Notes: generated from the letters alone by a model not told the origin. A DNA stretch of 64,000 bases from Paraphysomonas bandaiensis (GCA_965644295.1 CBFFRP010000080.1:1-64000); one strand, 5' to 3'; positions 1 to 12,142 are shown, counted from the stretch's first letter. Numbers and translations are program-made.

Positions 1-26
1 CCTTCGTTCTAGTTTACATCATTGCT
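1..26 (+). other. Probable untrimmed nanopore ligation adapter
   Basis: The first 26 bases are not telomeric. They resemble the 3' half of the Oxford Nanopore ligation Y-adapter top strand (core CTTCGTTC then AGTT, ending ATTGCT) with a few indels, and they end exactly where the CCCTAA array begins. Recognition is from memory of the adapter sequence. The alternative is a short genuine non-telomeric cap. Confidence 0.8.
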
Positions 27-1973
27 AACCCTAACCCTAACCCTAACCCTAACCCTAACCCTAACCCTAACCCTAACCCTAACCCTAACCCTAACCCTAA
101 CCCTAACCCTAACCCTAACCCTAACCCTAACCCTAACCCTAACCCTAACCCTAACCCTAACCCTAACCCTAACCCTAACCCTAACCCTAACCCTAACCCT
201 AACCCTAACCCTAACCCTAACCCTAACCCTAACCCTAACCCTAACCCTAACCCTAACCCTAACCCTAACCCTAACCCTAACCCTAACCCTAACCCTAACC
301 CTAACCCTAACCCTAACCCTAACCCTAACCCTAACCCTAACCCTAACCCTAACCCTAACCCTAACCCTAACCCTAACCCTAACCCTAACCCTAACCCTAA
401 CCCTAACCCTAACCCTAACCCTAACCCTAACCCTAACCCTAACCCTAACCCTAACCCTAACCCTAACCCTAACCCTAACCCTAACCCTAACCCTAACCCT
501 AACCCTAACCCTAACCCTAACCCTAACCCTAACCCTAACCCTAACCCTAACCCTAACCCTAACCCTAACCCTAACCCTAACCCTAACCCTAACCCTAACC
601 CTAACCCTAACCCTAACCCTAACCCTAACCCTAACCCTAACCCTAACCCTAACCCTAACCCTAACCCTAACCCTAACCCTAACCCTAACCCTAACCCTAA
701 CCCTAACCCTAACCCTAACCCTAACCCTAACCCTAACCCTAACCCTAACCCTAACCCTAACCCTAACCCTAACCCTAACCCTAACCCTAACCCTAACCCT
801 AACCCTAACCCTAACCCTAACCCTAACCCTAACCCTAACCCTAACCCTAACCCTAACCCTAACCCTAACCCTAACCCTAACCCTAACCCTAACCCTAACC
901 CTAACCCTAACCCTAACCCTAACCCTAACCCTAACCCTAACCCTAACCCTAACCCTAACCCTAACCCTAACCCTAACCCTAACCCTAACCCTAACCCTAA
1001 CCCTAACCCTAACCCTAACCCTAACCCTAACCCTAACCCTAACCCTAACCCTAACCCTAACCCTAACCCTAACCCTAACCCTAACCCTAACCCTAACCCT
1101 AACCCTAACCCTAACCCTAACCCTAACCCTAACCCTAACCCTAACCCTAACCCTAACCCTAACCCTAACCCTAACCCTAACCCTAACCCTAACCCTAACC
1201 CTAACCCTAACCCTAACCCTAACCCTAACCCTAACCCTAACCCTAACCCTAACCCTAACCCTAACCCTAACCCTAACCCTAACCCTAACCCTAACCCTAA
1301 CCCTAACCCTAACCCTAACCCTAACCCTAACCCTAACCCTAACCCTAACCCTAACCCTAACCCTAACCCTAACCCTAACCCTAACCCTAACCCTAACCCT
1401 AACCCTAACCCTAACCCTAACCCTAACCCTAACCCTAACCCTAACCCTAACCCTAACCCTAACCCTAACCCTAACCCTAACCCTAACCCTAACCCTAACC
1501 CTAACCCTAACCCTAACCCTAACCCTAACCCTAACCCTAACCCTAACCCTAACCCTAACCCTAACCCTAACCCTAACCCTAACCCTAACCCTAACCCTAA
1601 CCCTAACCCTAACCCTAACCCTAACCCTAACCCTAACCCTAACCCTAACCCTAACCCTAACCCTAACCCTAACCCTAACCCTAACCCTAACCCTAACCCT
1701 AACCCTAACCCTAACCCTAACCCTAACCCTAACCCTAACCCTAACCCTAACCCTAACCCTAACCCTAACCCTAACCCTAACCCTAACCCTAACCCTAACC
1801 CTAACCCTAACCCTAACCCTAACCCTAACCCTAACCCTAACCCTAACCCTAACCCTAACCCTAACCCTAACCCTAACCCTAACCCTAACCCTAACCCTAA
1901 CCCTAACCCTAACCCTAACCCTAACCCTAACCCTAACCCTAACCCTAACCCTAACCCTAACCCTAACCCTAAC
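27..1973 (+). repeat. Telomere, (CCCTAA)n
   Basis: About 324 perfect CCCTAA units run from base 27 to 1973, the C-rich strand of a TTAGGG telomere read from the chromosome end inward. The array is essentially homogeneous. It ends with AACTTACTTACTT at the junction with unique sequence. Long ORFs across it are trivial repeat translations. Confidence 0.98.
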
Positions 1974-2182
1974 TTACTTACTTTTGGGTCTTTTCCTGTG
2001 TTCGCTGTTTTGCAGGTGTTGCGCCCAGGGAACTCGAGTGGCTAAACACACCAAGAAACGACGAACCCTGTGATTGATGGGAAGCTTCTTTCCCACCACC
2101 CCGCTGCTCGCTAATTATCTTGAGTAGAGGGTGATCAAAAGTGGATGCATGACATCGCACAGAGTCCTCTTGCAACATTGTT
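1974..2182. other. Telomere-proximal unique segment, no gene seen
   Basis: About 210 bp of non-repetitive sequence separates the telomere from the first subtelomeric repeat. No convincing coding frame was seen. The short reverse-strand ORF here has no family resemblance. Confidence 0.5.
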
Positions 2183-2271
2183 AAACAGATCCACACCTCA
2201 AATGGGTAAGGAGCGATCGGGGGACAGCGTATAACCCTAACCCTAACCCTAACCCTAACCCTAATCGAATA
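2183..2271 (+). repeat. Subtelomeric repeat with interstitial telomere motif, copy 1
   Basis: A segment starting TAAACAGATCCACACC and ending in six CCCTAA-type units plus TCGAATAG. It recurs almost identically at 3355-3440 in the same orientation, there with four units. The pair brackets the minisatellite, suggesting duplication or a former chromosome end. Confidence 0.85.
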
Positions 2272-2840
2272 GTGTGTAAATATGAAGTATAAATTCGCTT
2301 ACTATGAAGTTATATATGTTATATATAGGTATATATGTGTATATATGAAGTATAAATTTGCTTACTATGAAGTGTGTATGTTATATATGTTATATATAGG
2401 TATATATGTGTATATATGAAGTATAAATTCGCTTACTATGAAGTGTATATGTTATATATGTTATATATAGGTATATATGTGTATATATGAAGTGTAAATT
2501 CGCTTACTATGAAGTGTGTATGTTATATATGTTATATATAGGTATATATGTGTATATATGAAGTATAAATTTGCTTACTATGAAGTGTGTATGTTATATA
2601 TGTTATATATGTTATATATAGGTATATATGTGTATATATGAAGTGTAAATTCGCTTACTATGAAGTGTGTATATGTTATATATGTTATATATAGGTATAT
2701 ATGTGTATATATGAAGTGTAAATTCGCTTACTATGAAGTGTGTATGTTATATATGTTATATATAGGTATATATGTGTATATATGAAGTATATATTGACTT
2801 ACTATGAAGTGTGTATATGTTACATATATGTTATATATAA
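2272..2840 (+). repeat. AT-rich minisatellite, ~70-80 bp unit, about 8 copies
   Basis: Each unit contains GAAGTATAAATTCGCTTACT followed by TATGAAGTGTGTATG and runs of TATATATG. Units vary by small insertions of TATATGT and by CG/TG changes. Typical subtelomeric satellite; not a CRISPR array because the units are contiguous with no variable spacers. Confidence 0.9.
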
Positions 2841-2904
2841 ATGAAGTCAAAAATGAAGTGTTTGTAAGTTAAAAATTGACATACTTTGAAGTGTGATGCT
2901 TCTG

Positions 2905-2975
2905 ACATTCTTTGGGTTTTGGCTGGGGTTAGGTTGGGGTTAGGGTTGGGGCTAAGGTTAGGGTAGGGTATATGA
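2905..2975 (-). repeat. Degenerate telomere-like block in inverted orientation
   Basis: A G/T-rich stretch with several variant TTAGGG units (GGGTTAGG, TTGGGGTTAGGG, GGTTAGGGTAGGG). The G-rich strand is on +, opposite to the terminal array. This fits an old telomere or telomere-mediated repair scar. Confidence 0.65.
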
Positions 2976-3354
2976 TATCTCAAGAACTATGACGAGTTAA
3001 AAAAAAGTAAACATATCAGTAAATTCAGCGTACCCATATTATTCTTGTAAAAAACTATGACCTTCACCTATAAAGCTTTTTATAAAAAGTTAGGAGCTCA
3101 CACCTCTATCTAACCTTAACCGCACCCCATAAAAATAATATCTCTGGAACTACGGGGTAAAAAAAATTAAAAAATATATCAGAAAACGCAGAATACCCAC
3201 ATTACTCTAGTAATAAAAGACGACCTTTGCCCAAAAAAAATATTCTCATAAGTTATGAGCTCAAAACGCTCATAGAGCCGTATTCACTGTATTCTATATC
3301 AAGAATAATGCGCGATGGTAAACTTACTTTTTTTGATTGGCTTAAATTTGATTG

Positions 3355-3440
3355 TTAAACAGATCCACACCTCAAATGGGTAAGGAGCGATCGGGGGACA
3401 GCGTATAACCCTAACCCTAACCCTAACCCTAATCGAATAG
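3355..3440 (+). repeat. Subtelomeric repeat with interstitial telomere motif, copy 2
   Basis: Second copy of the 2183-2271 segment, same orientation, including AAATGGGTAAGGAGCGATCG and a CCCTAA run followed by TCGAATAG. It differs mainly in the number of telomeric units. Confidence 0.85.
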
Positions 3441-3975
3441 CTGCTTAAATTTATACACAATTATTCATACTGATGCAAGTACATAATATGAAACAAATCA
3501 GCAAACTAATGTCTGTGGTATAGGTACTGGAAATGCGGAACGAAAATATATCAAATCCTCACATCCATCTGCGGAAGTTCCTGAAGCTTTATGCGCATGT
3601 TGTGTTCCAAATCAGCTGATATAAAGGGGCGGTCAGTGATAGGGATATTGCATTTAAACGTCTATGATTCGCTGCATGCGCAGTAATGCAACAAGACAAT
3701 AGAAAGTGTCAAGTATCCTTTCCAAAGTGACAGTGCAAGCTGACCAGTGATCTGGTGAATAGTAATAATTATGACACATGACTGGGTAGCCCGCGTTTCT
3801 GTTCTGTAGTACGTTTGAAATTATGTTTACCTACTCATATACAAATTTACTACTGTTGGTAAATATTAGCTACATTCACGTACCTGTCTTGCAGCTACAT
3901 ACGATCGGGATCGAGACTAAGCAATGGCAGTAGCCGCACTTATATATCCATTTGACGGACATTCTAGTGCTTGTA

Positions 3976-6058
3976 CTAATTTAGCCAGTGTTCTAGACCA
4001 GTTGGTCGAGGAGTAACCTGTGAACCATAGGTTTGCATAGCAGGCATTATAACAATCTTTTCGAAGAGGTGGTCATCCAAGCACCCGATTTCGCGCGCCA
4101 CTGCAACAGTTTCACATAAGTTCCACGTGGCATGGCCCCAATTCGATGGTATATACAGCACGTCTCCTGCACTCAGCAATAAAACCTCGTCATATACTAC
4201 TTACTGAAATCATCGAGGCAAGAATACTACCTGGGCCCTGCAGAACGTGGACAGCAGTCAAACCCATGAGGTCGTGATCTAAGCGGGCCTCATCGAACAA
4301 CACCTTCTCGCTCCAAGTTTCCTGCGAGCTATAGTTTTCTATCCCCTCTCCCACAGACTCCAACTTTCGTGCCAGTCGGCTGAGTTCTCCAGGAGGAAAT
4401 AAGGTCCAGCGCTTGTACCCTGACAATACCACATTATATGCCGCTACATGAGCGTGCAACGGTGCCCCTGCCCCCTTTCCACCGATAGAAAACTGTGGTT
4501 TGTGCAGAAAAAGACGATCCTCCGAGCTGCAAATGGACTTCAAAAATTCAGGGGTCTCCACTTGGTCCCGCATTGAAGTGGTGCGCTCGCTAGAGTCGAA
4601 AGCAATCCACTGTTCCCCATGTCCTTCCTGCTGGTGTTGCATTAGGTCTACAAAATCCGAAAGAGTGAGGATATGACTTTTTCGCCCGAAATTGGTAGCG
4701 TATGGAATCGGTCCAGTCTGAAATCTGCTATCACAAAAACGAGCAAGTGCTGTTTCTTAACTCACCTCAAACATGACATCTCCATATTTATCCACGAAGC
4801 TCTGTTTTGCAGTGTGGCGCCATATTCCCATATTAGCGGTAAGGTTCCCTGTGATGAGAATGGGCCTGTGAAGATCTACAAACATGGCTGCAAATTCGGC
4901 AACAGATAAGTCATCTGCGGATACCGTCTCAATCACTGGACCCGCGAGAGATGGCAACTCAGTGCGAGATCCATCCCAGCACTGGCCGAAATTCTGTGAA
5001 CTCTCGACTTCGCCAGTATCAACATGAGCATCCCTTTCGCGCGAAGTAGAACGGGCTACGGGGGATAGAAACCGAATGTCATTACCATATAAATTCCTCA
5101 TACTATTGTCCATATATATATCCATATGATTTGCGGCATTCACTGGTAGTGTAACACCTTGTCGGCTCATCGTTGGAGCAAGCTCGAGCAGAATAGAGAC
5201 CATCACCGGAGGCAGCAATGCCAAGTCAACAGGAGAAAAGCCGCGCTTGTCCTTGGATTGTAGCATCATTTTTGTGGTACGGCTATCGGGGTAAGGGTGA
5301 TCTAGCAGTTCACGTAAAACGTCAATGTTGCCCCTCCGAACGGCTACATGTGCAGCTGTCAGTCCATCTGGAGTGGCCTGAAGTGGATTGGCGCCGAAAT
5401 ACAGCAAGAGCTGTACCATTATCGGGTCATCCAACCATGTCGCAATATGCAGACAGGGCCATCCATACGCATCAACAACGTCTGGTGAGAAGCCAATATC
5501 TTCTACCAGCAGACTTACGGCAGCGTAGTCGTGATGGCTAACAGCCAGGAGAAGTGGTGATGAGTATCCTAACGCTTCTATCATACCAGCGATTGAGTGA
5601 TGCATCGAGACTACAAATTCACGATGCCCAACAGATGACTCATAGAATGGAAGCACCACAGTGCGATAAAGCTGTATCGAGTGCAGAGAGTTGGGAGATA
5701 CACTGTACAAAGTGTACACAACGCTGTGCATTATATGACTATCGTCTGTCGCCTCCCAAAAATGAGGATTTGCCCCATAATGAAGCAAATATCTCGTGCA
5801 GGCCTCATTGACAGCGATGACAGCCAAGTGCAGAGGAGGCAGAGGCGGTAGACCAGGAGCAGCTCTGACCACATCGTCAGGAAGAGCACCGTTAGGGTCC
5901 GCCCCTCGAGACAGAGACAGCCTGCACATATCTCCTGAGGGGTCGCTCAGTATCCCCTGCAATAGACTCACGCTGTCGTCATATGATCCGCAGACACCTG
6001 ACAACAAACAGAATAACAGTAACAGCATCGCTCTATACGAAACAACCCTGACTGTCAC
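3976..6058 (-). CDS. Ankyrin-repeat + JmjC (JMJD8-like) secretory-pathway protein
   Basis: Three exons (6058-4766, 4717-4231, 4166-3976) with 48- and 64-nt introns give a 656-residue protein. An N-terminal hydrophobic stretch (residues ~10-24) looks like a signal peptide. Ankyrin repeats fill roughly residues 45-300, with AYGWPCLHIATW and DGLTAAHVAVRRG among the clearest. From about residue 385 the sequence follows the JmjC/cupin fold: PILITGN, then FSIGGKGAGAPLHAH, GYKRWTLFPP and GDVLYIPSNWGHATWNL. The order and wording resemble animal JMJD8, an ER-lumenal JmjC protein. The first metal-site motif reads HAH rather than the usual HxD/E, so catalytic activity is uncertain. Joining exons 2 and 3 with the 64-nt intron restores QGPGDVLYIP; shorter introns leave the frame less natural. 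Head-to-head with the amino-acid transporter, 509 bp away. Fusion of ankyrin repeats to a signal peptide and JMJD8-type domain is unusual. Confidence 0.82.
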
Positions 6059-6567
6059 ACATATAATAGATGCATATGAGTAGTGCAGAGATCAGGATCA
6101 GCAATGAGGAGGAGAAAGACAGACAGATGTAATTAACATGAGATGTCTTCACTTGGTGTTGATGTATATGTATATCATGTATGCATGGCTGTGGTTCTCT
6201 CTGCGCTGTTGTTGTATGGTATGGTATGGTATGGACTGCTGTGAAGTGAGTCAGCATGATAACATCACCGTGACTTCGTATATATACGGTATGTATACTG
6301 CTGTATATCGCCTTGGTAGGGATATATACACTGTATTTTACTGGTGTGGGAAACAAAGCAAACATATGTGCATCTCAGTGACCTCACTGCAGTCTTGCTT
6401 TCTGTTAGTCGTATAGTATGAAGGTGTGACGGTGTGATGCACGCTGGAGCTTAATTGCTTGATACCTTACTTCATCGTCGAAGAGCCTCATAGCTATAGG
6501 ATATATATAGGCCATAGATAGCAGCTTCTGTATATATAAGATCATTGCCTCTACTTATAGCGAAATA
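6059..6567. promoter_or_regulatory. Divergent promoter region between JmjC and transporter genes
   Basis: This 509-bp interval lies between two start codons facing away from each other. It has AT-rich TATATA blocks, including TATATATAAG at 6531-6540, 28 bp before the transporter ATG, and a short GGTAT repeat near 6218-6234. Promoter function is inferred from gene orientation and TATA-like sequence. Confidence 0.5.
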
Positions 6568-8022
6568 GTGCCCATGTTTAAAGATAGCGTGTCTTATAAG
6601 CTGCTCGGTAGTGACAGGGTGGAAGAGGACAGCTCAACAATTAAACGCAGGGCCTCATCGGTGTACTCCGAGTACACAGACCCAGCCCTATCAGGGGAGC
6701 CGGTGTTGCTTAACGAGGCGAGCTCTGTGTCCTGTATGATAAACCTCACCAACACCATAATAGGGGCAGGTGTTCTGGCTCTGCCCTATGCGGTGGCTAA
6801 CTCAGGGTCTATTCTCGGCATAGTCCTCATAGTCATATCGGGGTCCATGCAGATATTTTCCTTGCACATTCTCTCCGTATGCGCGGCCAAAGTTCCGCCT
6901 CCTTCGTCGTTTTATTCTGTCACACAAGCTAGCACCCCGTCTCTCACTGTTCTGATAGACCTTGCAGTCGCCATACAGAGTTTTGGTGTATGTTCTTCGT
7001 ATTTCATTGTGATGGGAGGACTCATGCCTGAAGTGATGAATGCTTTTGATATAGATGGGATATGGAGCAGCCGATTGGCTTGGATATTGATTGGATTTTC
7101 TATTGTGTCTCCACTGAGTGCATTGCATAAGCTTGATGCCCTCAAATACACTTCAGGTCTGTCAGTGCTCTTCGTTTTGTTTCTGACCCTTCTGGTACTC
7201 GGGTTTTCAATTCATGGTGATGGACTGCATCCATGTCCATCTGAAGACGATGGTGGCTGTGTAGGAGATAAACCCTACGCTTCCGTCACCAATTCGACCT
7301 TCCGTGTATTCAGCATATTCACCAATGCCTTCTCTTGCCAATCGGTGGGTGAGAGCACTGATTATATTACTTGCTGACGTTATTCACAGAACATATTTGG
7401 AGTGGTGAATGAGATTCGAAATCCTACTCAGCGAAGAGTTGACATGGTATCTACGTCCTCTATCCTCGCTGCGGGAATAATATACGGCACCGTTGCTATG
7501 GCGGGGTTCTATACATTTGGTGACGCTGTCGAGTCCAACATTCTCCTCAACTACCCCAGTAAGTTAACTGTCTGTTTTTATCCTTCCTAATCTCAGGATA
7601 CCTGACTATTGTGCACAGATACCCACCTGACAAGTGTAGGCCGTGTGTGCGTTTCTCTTCTTGTAGCTTTCTCCTACCCCATACTACTTCAGCCAGGAAG
7701 GAATTCTATCTTAGGACTTTGGAGGTTTTGTGATGTCGATGAGGAGTCGTGGATAAAATATAACTCCTTTCGATATGCTTTGGTGACGGTCGTTTTTCTC
7801 GGGGGTTCATTGTTGACTGCCCTTTCTGTCTCTGACCTTGGTATTGTATTCTCTCTTGTTGGAGCAACTGGAGCCACTATGGTTAGTTTTATTCTTCCTG
7901 GTGCTGCATATTATGCGATGCACCAGCATGAAGGTGAGGCATGGAAGAGAGCTGGTGCCCTTGCTCTTTCAATTTCAGGGTGTGTCATTATGCCTGTATG
8001 CCTCGTTTTCATATTTATATAG
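6568..8022 (+). CDS. Amino-acid transporter, AVT/SLC38 family (Aa_trans)
   Basis: Three exons (6568-7344, 7390-7558, 7619-8022) with 45- and 60-nt introns give 449 residues. CTGAC lies just upstream of both acceptors. After a hydrophilic tail of about 55 residues, the family signature INLTNTIIGAGVLALPYA starts TM1. Around 11 hydrophobic segments follow. NIFGVVNEIRNPTQRR after the first intron matches the conserved loop of this family (typically CHQN...ELK). The family moves neutral amino acids across plasma or vacuolar/lysosomal membranes; the AVT6/SLC38 branch is likeliest from the GAGVLALP motif and length. Substrate and membrane cannot be fixed from sequence. Divergent partner of the JmjC gene. 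Confidence 0.9.
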
Positions 8023-8151
8023 TATCTACTTGCACATATGCGTTCTATTAGTTAACATATATATGTTTTGCTGTATTATAAATGTTACATGAGTTGTAAT
8101 CTATCTGATACTAAAGATTACTATATAAGAAGTATGAATTGTATTGTTCGT

Positions 8152-8175
8152 TTAGGGTTATGGTTAGGGTTAAAG
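8152..8175 (-). repeat. Short interstitial telomeric repeat
   Basis: About three imperfect TTAGGG units (TTTAGGGTTATGGTTAGGGT) on + just downstream of the transporter stop. G-rich strand orientation is opposite to the chromosome end. Confidence 0.6.
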
Positions 8176-8508
8176 ACCACTAGTAATTATTAAATATGTT
8201 GCAATATATTGATATATATTGGGCGCTAAGAATTGTTACTATATATGTGCTTTGTGGATCGGTACTTGGTGTCAAGCTGTCGTCGTACCTTTTTGCTGGC
8301 CCTATGGCTTTCAAAAGCAGCAGCAGCGTTTCTTATATTTGCCACTTCGACGGCACTGTCCAGTGAATCAGGTTCTTCTGCATTTATTCGTGGTTTTAAC
8401 CACACTCACCATCACAGCACAAAAAAAACAAAAAACACTGTTGTTATGTACGGAAAAAATGTAACAGTCAATTCGGACTCGACTCAAATGAAGTATATGT
8501 GAATTCAT

Positions 8509-8932
8509 ATGACAGCAGCGGACAACACTCCCAGTGACCCAATCACAGGGCAAAATGATGTATGTGCAGATAACTTCATTATATTCGACTCATTCTTATA
8601 CTTAAAGTTGTCTCCAAAGGAGAGCAGATCCAATACTAAAGAGCGCACAGAGAAGGCTGCACGACAAGCCAAAATACAGGCTGAGTCGAAGAAGGTTCAA
8701 AAACAGTGGAAGCGGATTGGTTTGAGACATGAATCGTTTCATTTGCCAGATTCAGACCTTCTCAGTCAGTATCCAACGTTAAAGCTGCGAAGGCTAACGC
8801 TCCTGAGCATATTTCTTTAGGTTGTTACACCTGCACTTATCACGACAATTGCCCGATATATAGATCCTGAGCACCTCTTTTTCAACAAAGGAAACTCTGT
8901 GCTGTTCACTGTGAGTAAGATATAACAAGATG
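8509..8932 (+). CDS. Unrecognised coding-like fragment
   Basis: An ORF from 8509 has a charged stretch (KERTEKAARQAKIQAESKK) that would form a helix. A second open stretch after an AG at 8819-8820 reads ARYIDPEHLFFNKGNSVLF and stops at a GTGAGT-like donor near 8911. No family was recognised and no full gene model could be closed. It may be a decayed gene, a terminal exon of an unresolved gene, or chance. The stretch 8933-10538 downstream shows only low-complexity short ORFs. Confidence 0.25.
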
Positions 8933-10538
8933 CGTGCTATTTGGATTCGTATTTATGGCGAACAATTCGTGTTTACTGGTGTCCAGAAGGTACTGGTGTT
9001 CAGGACTGGAATAATACCGAAAAGAGTTCAGAAGAAATTATCCTACTATTTCGTCGTTTGGCATACTATTTGCCGAAACATTCACTGCCAACTTTACGTT
9101 TGACAAGCTCTACTCTGAAGATGTCTCCTTGAAGTTTAAGAGTATTCGTAGAGGGATTATTAATCCGAAGCAATTCCTGCGTTGACACGATTGGTGCAGC
9201 ACGGAGTAGATATGTGGGGAAAATGGAATGGGTATAGAACAAAAGAAAGAAGCAAATAGTTGTGCACGCTCATAGGAAAGATGGGAGAAGCAACACACAG
9301 TATTAAGTAATGCGTACACGAGGCGGGCAACCAAGGCCTCCACATCATATATGTATTCCTGTGTGTGATGACTATTCCAAGCTGTGACAGATACAACAAG
9401 CAAATCAAACAGGAATGGTATGATGGCCAAACAGGAATGGTGGCAATGGTCGTTTTTGGGTGAAGCAGGGAAGCATAATTCGTTTATGTTTGGTTGTATA
9501 CTTCAAAACACTTCCAACGCATATCGTCATAAAATAATGAATGTCGATTCCGAAGATTTTGAGTACTTTACAGTAGTTATTGTCAAACGATTTGTATGTG
9601 CATGCAAGCACACTCTCTGATAGTAGTACTATTTAGTAGAGTAATACAATAAATTTAATTGATTTGAACGTAAATATATTACTTCTTATAAAAGTGTGGT
9701 TACTGACTGTGGTTAATGAGTGTGGTTAGAAGAAGCGGCACAGACATGGTAGTAAAAAACAAAAATGGCCTTGTATGCAGACATGCTACTTCAACAAGCA
9801 GAGATTTCACGAGACGAGATGAGATGGAGTATGGCATATTAAATGACTTCGGGAAGAGAATAGGCATATTCAGAGAACAAAACTTACTCACTTCAGTTAA
9901 GTTGTTGTTTCTTAGGAAATCGATTTTGAATACGTTTGTAGTTTTTGTAGCACCATGTATATGTACCATGCCACAATAATTTGAACAAATATGGTCATAA
10001 TAATATATTATAGTAATAATAAGTTTTATTCACTATAATATTTTGATCTCTTACTAATCTAGTGGAGTAGAACGACTTATACTAGTAAATACTCTAGTAT
10101 AAAACGTGGGAAAAATTTCCACATATGCATAATATGTTTACTTATAGTCTCATAGCGGCTTGCGAGATATCGATGGTCTTAATCGCCGATAAATTGAGTC
10201 GTTTTACTTGCATGAACCGATTCGCAATCACTGCCGCAACTATTGTCACTGTCAGTTCTTGCAGTAGGCAATACTCTTTCATATATTGCTTTGGAATAGC
10301 ATTTGCTACAGGCTGGCGAAGGGGAACGGGGAGGCATCTGGCTGAGGTGGAGTCGCGACTGCTGTACTCACATCAAACTTTTCTTATGCCTTTTCTTCCT
10401 CAACATCTCGATTTCTTTTTTCATCAACAAGACAACAAGCTCCTCCATTTCTGCATCAACTTGATGTTGTTGGGAGAATCTATTGTCAACAACATCAACT
10501 ACCGGAACTTCAAACTCTACTTTCTGTCACATAATAAT

Positions 10539-10826
10539 AATATAATATAGTCAGCAGATAACCTTCTGCCTCTACTCATAGTCAAATACTTGTGTGATAC
10601 GAGGGACATTATAATATTAGTGTCACATACATGTGTATAGATACGTCATTGGGCCCTGACTAATAACCAGACAACTGGGAGTGGGCCCACCTCAAAGGCA
10701 TCCGGGGTATTGGGTTGCCTGCTGCTGAAGTCAACCATCCGGGCTGTTCGTAAGGGTTCAACAACTCTCTCAAAAATCACCAGAGATGTCAGATATATCA
10801 ACATTCTGCTTGTTCACTGCTTTTGC
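10539..10826 (+). mobile_element. Dispersed long-TIR element, fragment (arm)
   Basis: Matches the right arm of the element at 18960-19725: the shared path is GTCAGCAGATAACC, a GGGCCCTGACTAATAA block, CATCCGGGGTATTGGG, CTGCTGAAGTCAA, and ATCAACATTCTGCTTG. It ends before the structured core seen in other copies, so it is truncated. Confidence 0.75.
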
Positions 10827-10894
10827 TTATTATTATATAGTAGAGTGGTTGGTGCCGAGAACGAGCTCACATATTATTCGGTAACAACACTAAG

Positions 10895-11589
10895 AAGTAA
10901 ACAATATAATATTATGCAACGTGGGAAATTTTAAAATTTGGGAAAATCTATAGTAGATTTTACTAGAGGTTTTTAAGAATTAATTGTTGAAAAATAGAGT
11001 CCTAAAAGTGCTGCACTGCAATATAGTACAGCAGTGTTAACAATTACTTTTATTAATATTTAGGTCCTATATAATAGAGGACACATCAACAGTACGTTTT
11101 TTTTTTCCAGTAACTACTCGCTGTCTGTGCCCTAAAATAATAATACTACTATATTTAGCCATCATAAAACGCCAACAAGCAATATACATCGCGTCACACA
11201 ACTATTCGATTAGGGTTAGGGTTAGAACTAAAAATATATTGCAAATTTTAATATTAATATTGGTTGAATGATGGATATATTATATTATATTGAACGTGTA
11301 GTGAATACTCTAGTATAGGATTTGTGTGACGCGACGTGTATTGGCGTTTTATGATGGCTATTAGTATTAGTATCAGGGCACAGACAACGTGTATAGTTAC
11401 TGGTAAAAGGAAACGTGCTGTTGGTGTGTTCTATAAGAGACCTAAATATTATTGAAAATAATTATTAACACTATACTATATTGCATTCAAGCACTTTTAA
11501 AACCATTCTACAACAATTCTATCTATCAGATTTTCCCAAATTTTGAAAAATTCCCACGTTTGCATATTATAATATAATATTGTTTACTT
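10895..11589. mobile_element. Foldback element with ~290-bp inverted arms
   Basis: The left arm (10895-11205) begins AAGTAAACAATATAAT and the right arm (about 11300-11589) ends with its complement, ATATTGTTTACTT. Several internal blocks match in inverted order: CCCACGTT/AACGTGGG, GGCACAGACA, GATGGCTA and GCCAACA/TTGGC. The loop holds two TTAGGG units (11212-11227). No coding region inside; a non-autonomous element or palindromic duplication. Related ends (GTGGGAAAAATTTCC) also occur near 10106 and 12413. Confidence 0.7.
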
Positions 11590-11839
11590 ATTATTACTGT
11601 GTATTATAATAGCCAAAATATGGCCGATGTAATATAATGTGAGTCAAACTTTCCTCATTATTATGGCAATGGCAATTAGATCTGTTATATATATTCCAAC
11701 ACGTCTATACTGCCTACTAGTCTCTTCTTGTGGTGTCTCCTAAAACCCAGCAGGTCATTTAGGCTCTGGCACTGTTCTCCAGCAGTATAAGGTGTAATAG
11801 TAAGTCTAATTCTAAATCTACTCAAGAAAGAGTCGTCGG

Positions 11840-12142
11840 ATGAAAGAGATTGAGGAGTTGCCTGAGTGCATTGATGATGGGCACTCCAGTAGCAGTTGTG
11901 AAGAGGAGGCATCATTCAGTTCTAGGAAACAGCTTCGTCAAAAGATGAGACCTCCCCGTCGAAACCGAAGCAAAGATAGGAAGAAGAGCAGGAAGAACTC
12001 CTACACAGAGAAAGTCTTCTACTGGAACACATTCATATGGCTTATGAACGTGAAAACTTCAAAGCTGAAGCCCAGCGCCTCGAGCTTGAGAACCGGAAGG
12101 AGAAGAACAAGGAATTCTGCAGAATGTTATATTGAAACATAG
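11840..12142 (+). pseudogene. Possible remnant of an element-encoded charged protein
   Basis: A basic ORF (RRNRSKDRKKSRKN) occupies one frame. A second frame of the same stretch reads ERENFKAEAQRLELENRKEK, a heptad-rich coiled-coil-like tail followed by a stop. Switching between frames suggests a decayed gene. The family is not identified. The flanks 12143-13491 hold no convincing gene. Confidence 0.3.

Noticed and set aside
22-2073. 683-residue ORF through the telomere
   Set aside because: Pure translation of CCCTAA repeats; six-base periodicity gives open frames automatically.
2272-2840. Possible CRISPR array
   Set aside because: Units are contiguous, AT-rich and lack unique spacers; the genome is eukaryotic.
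4167-4230. 34-nt intron in the JmjC gene
   Set aside because: A 64-nt intron with the same donor gives a better junction (QGPGDVLYIP) and typical length.
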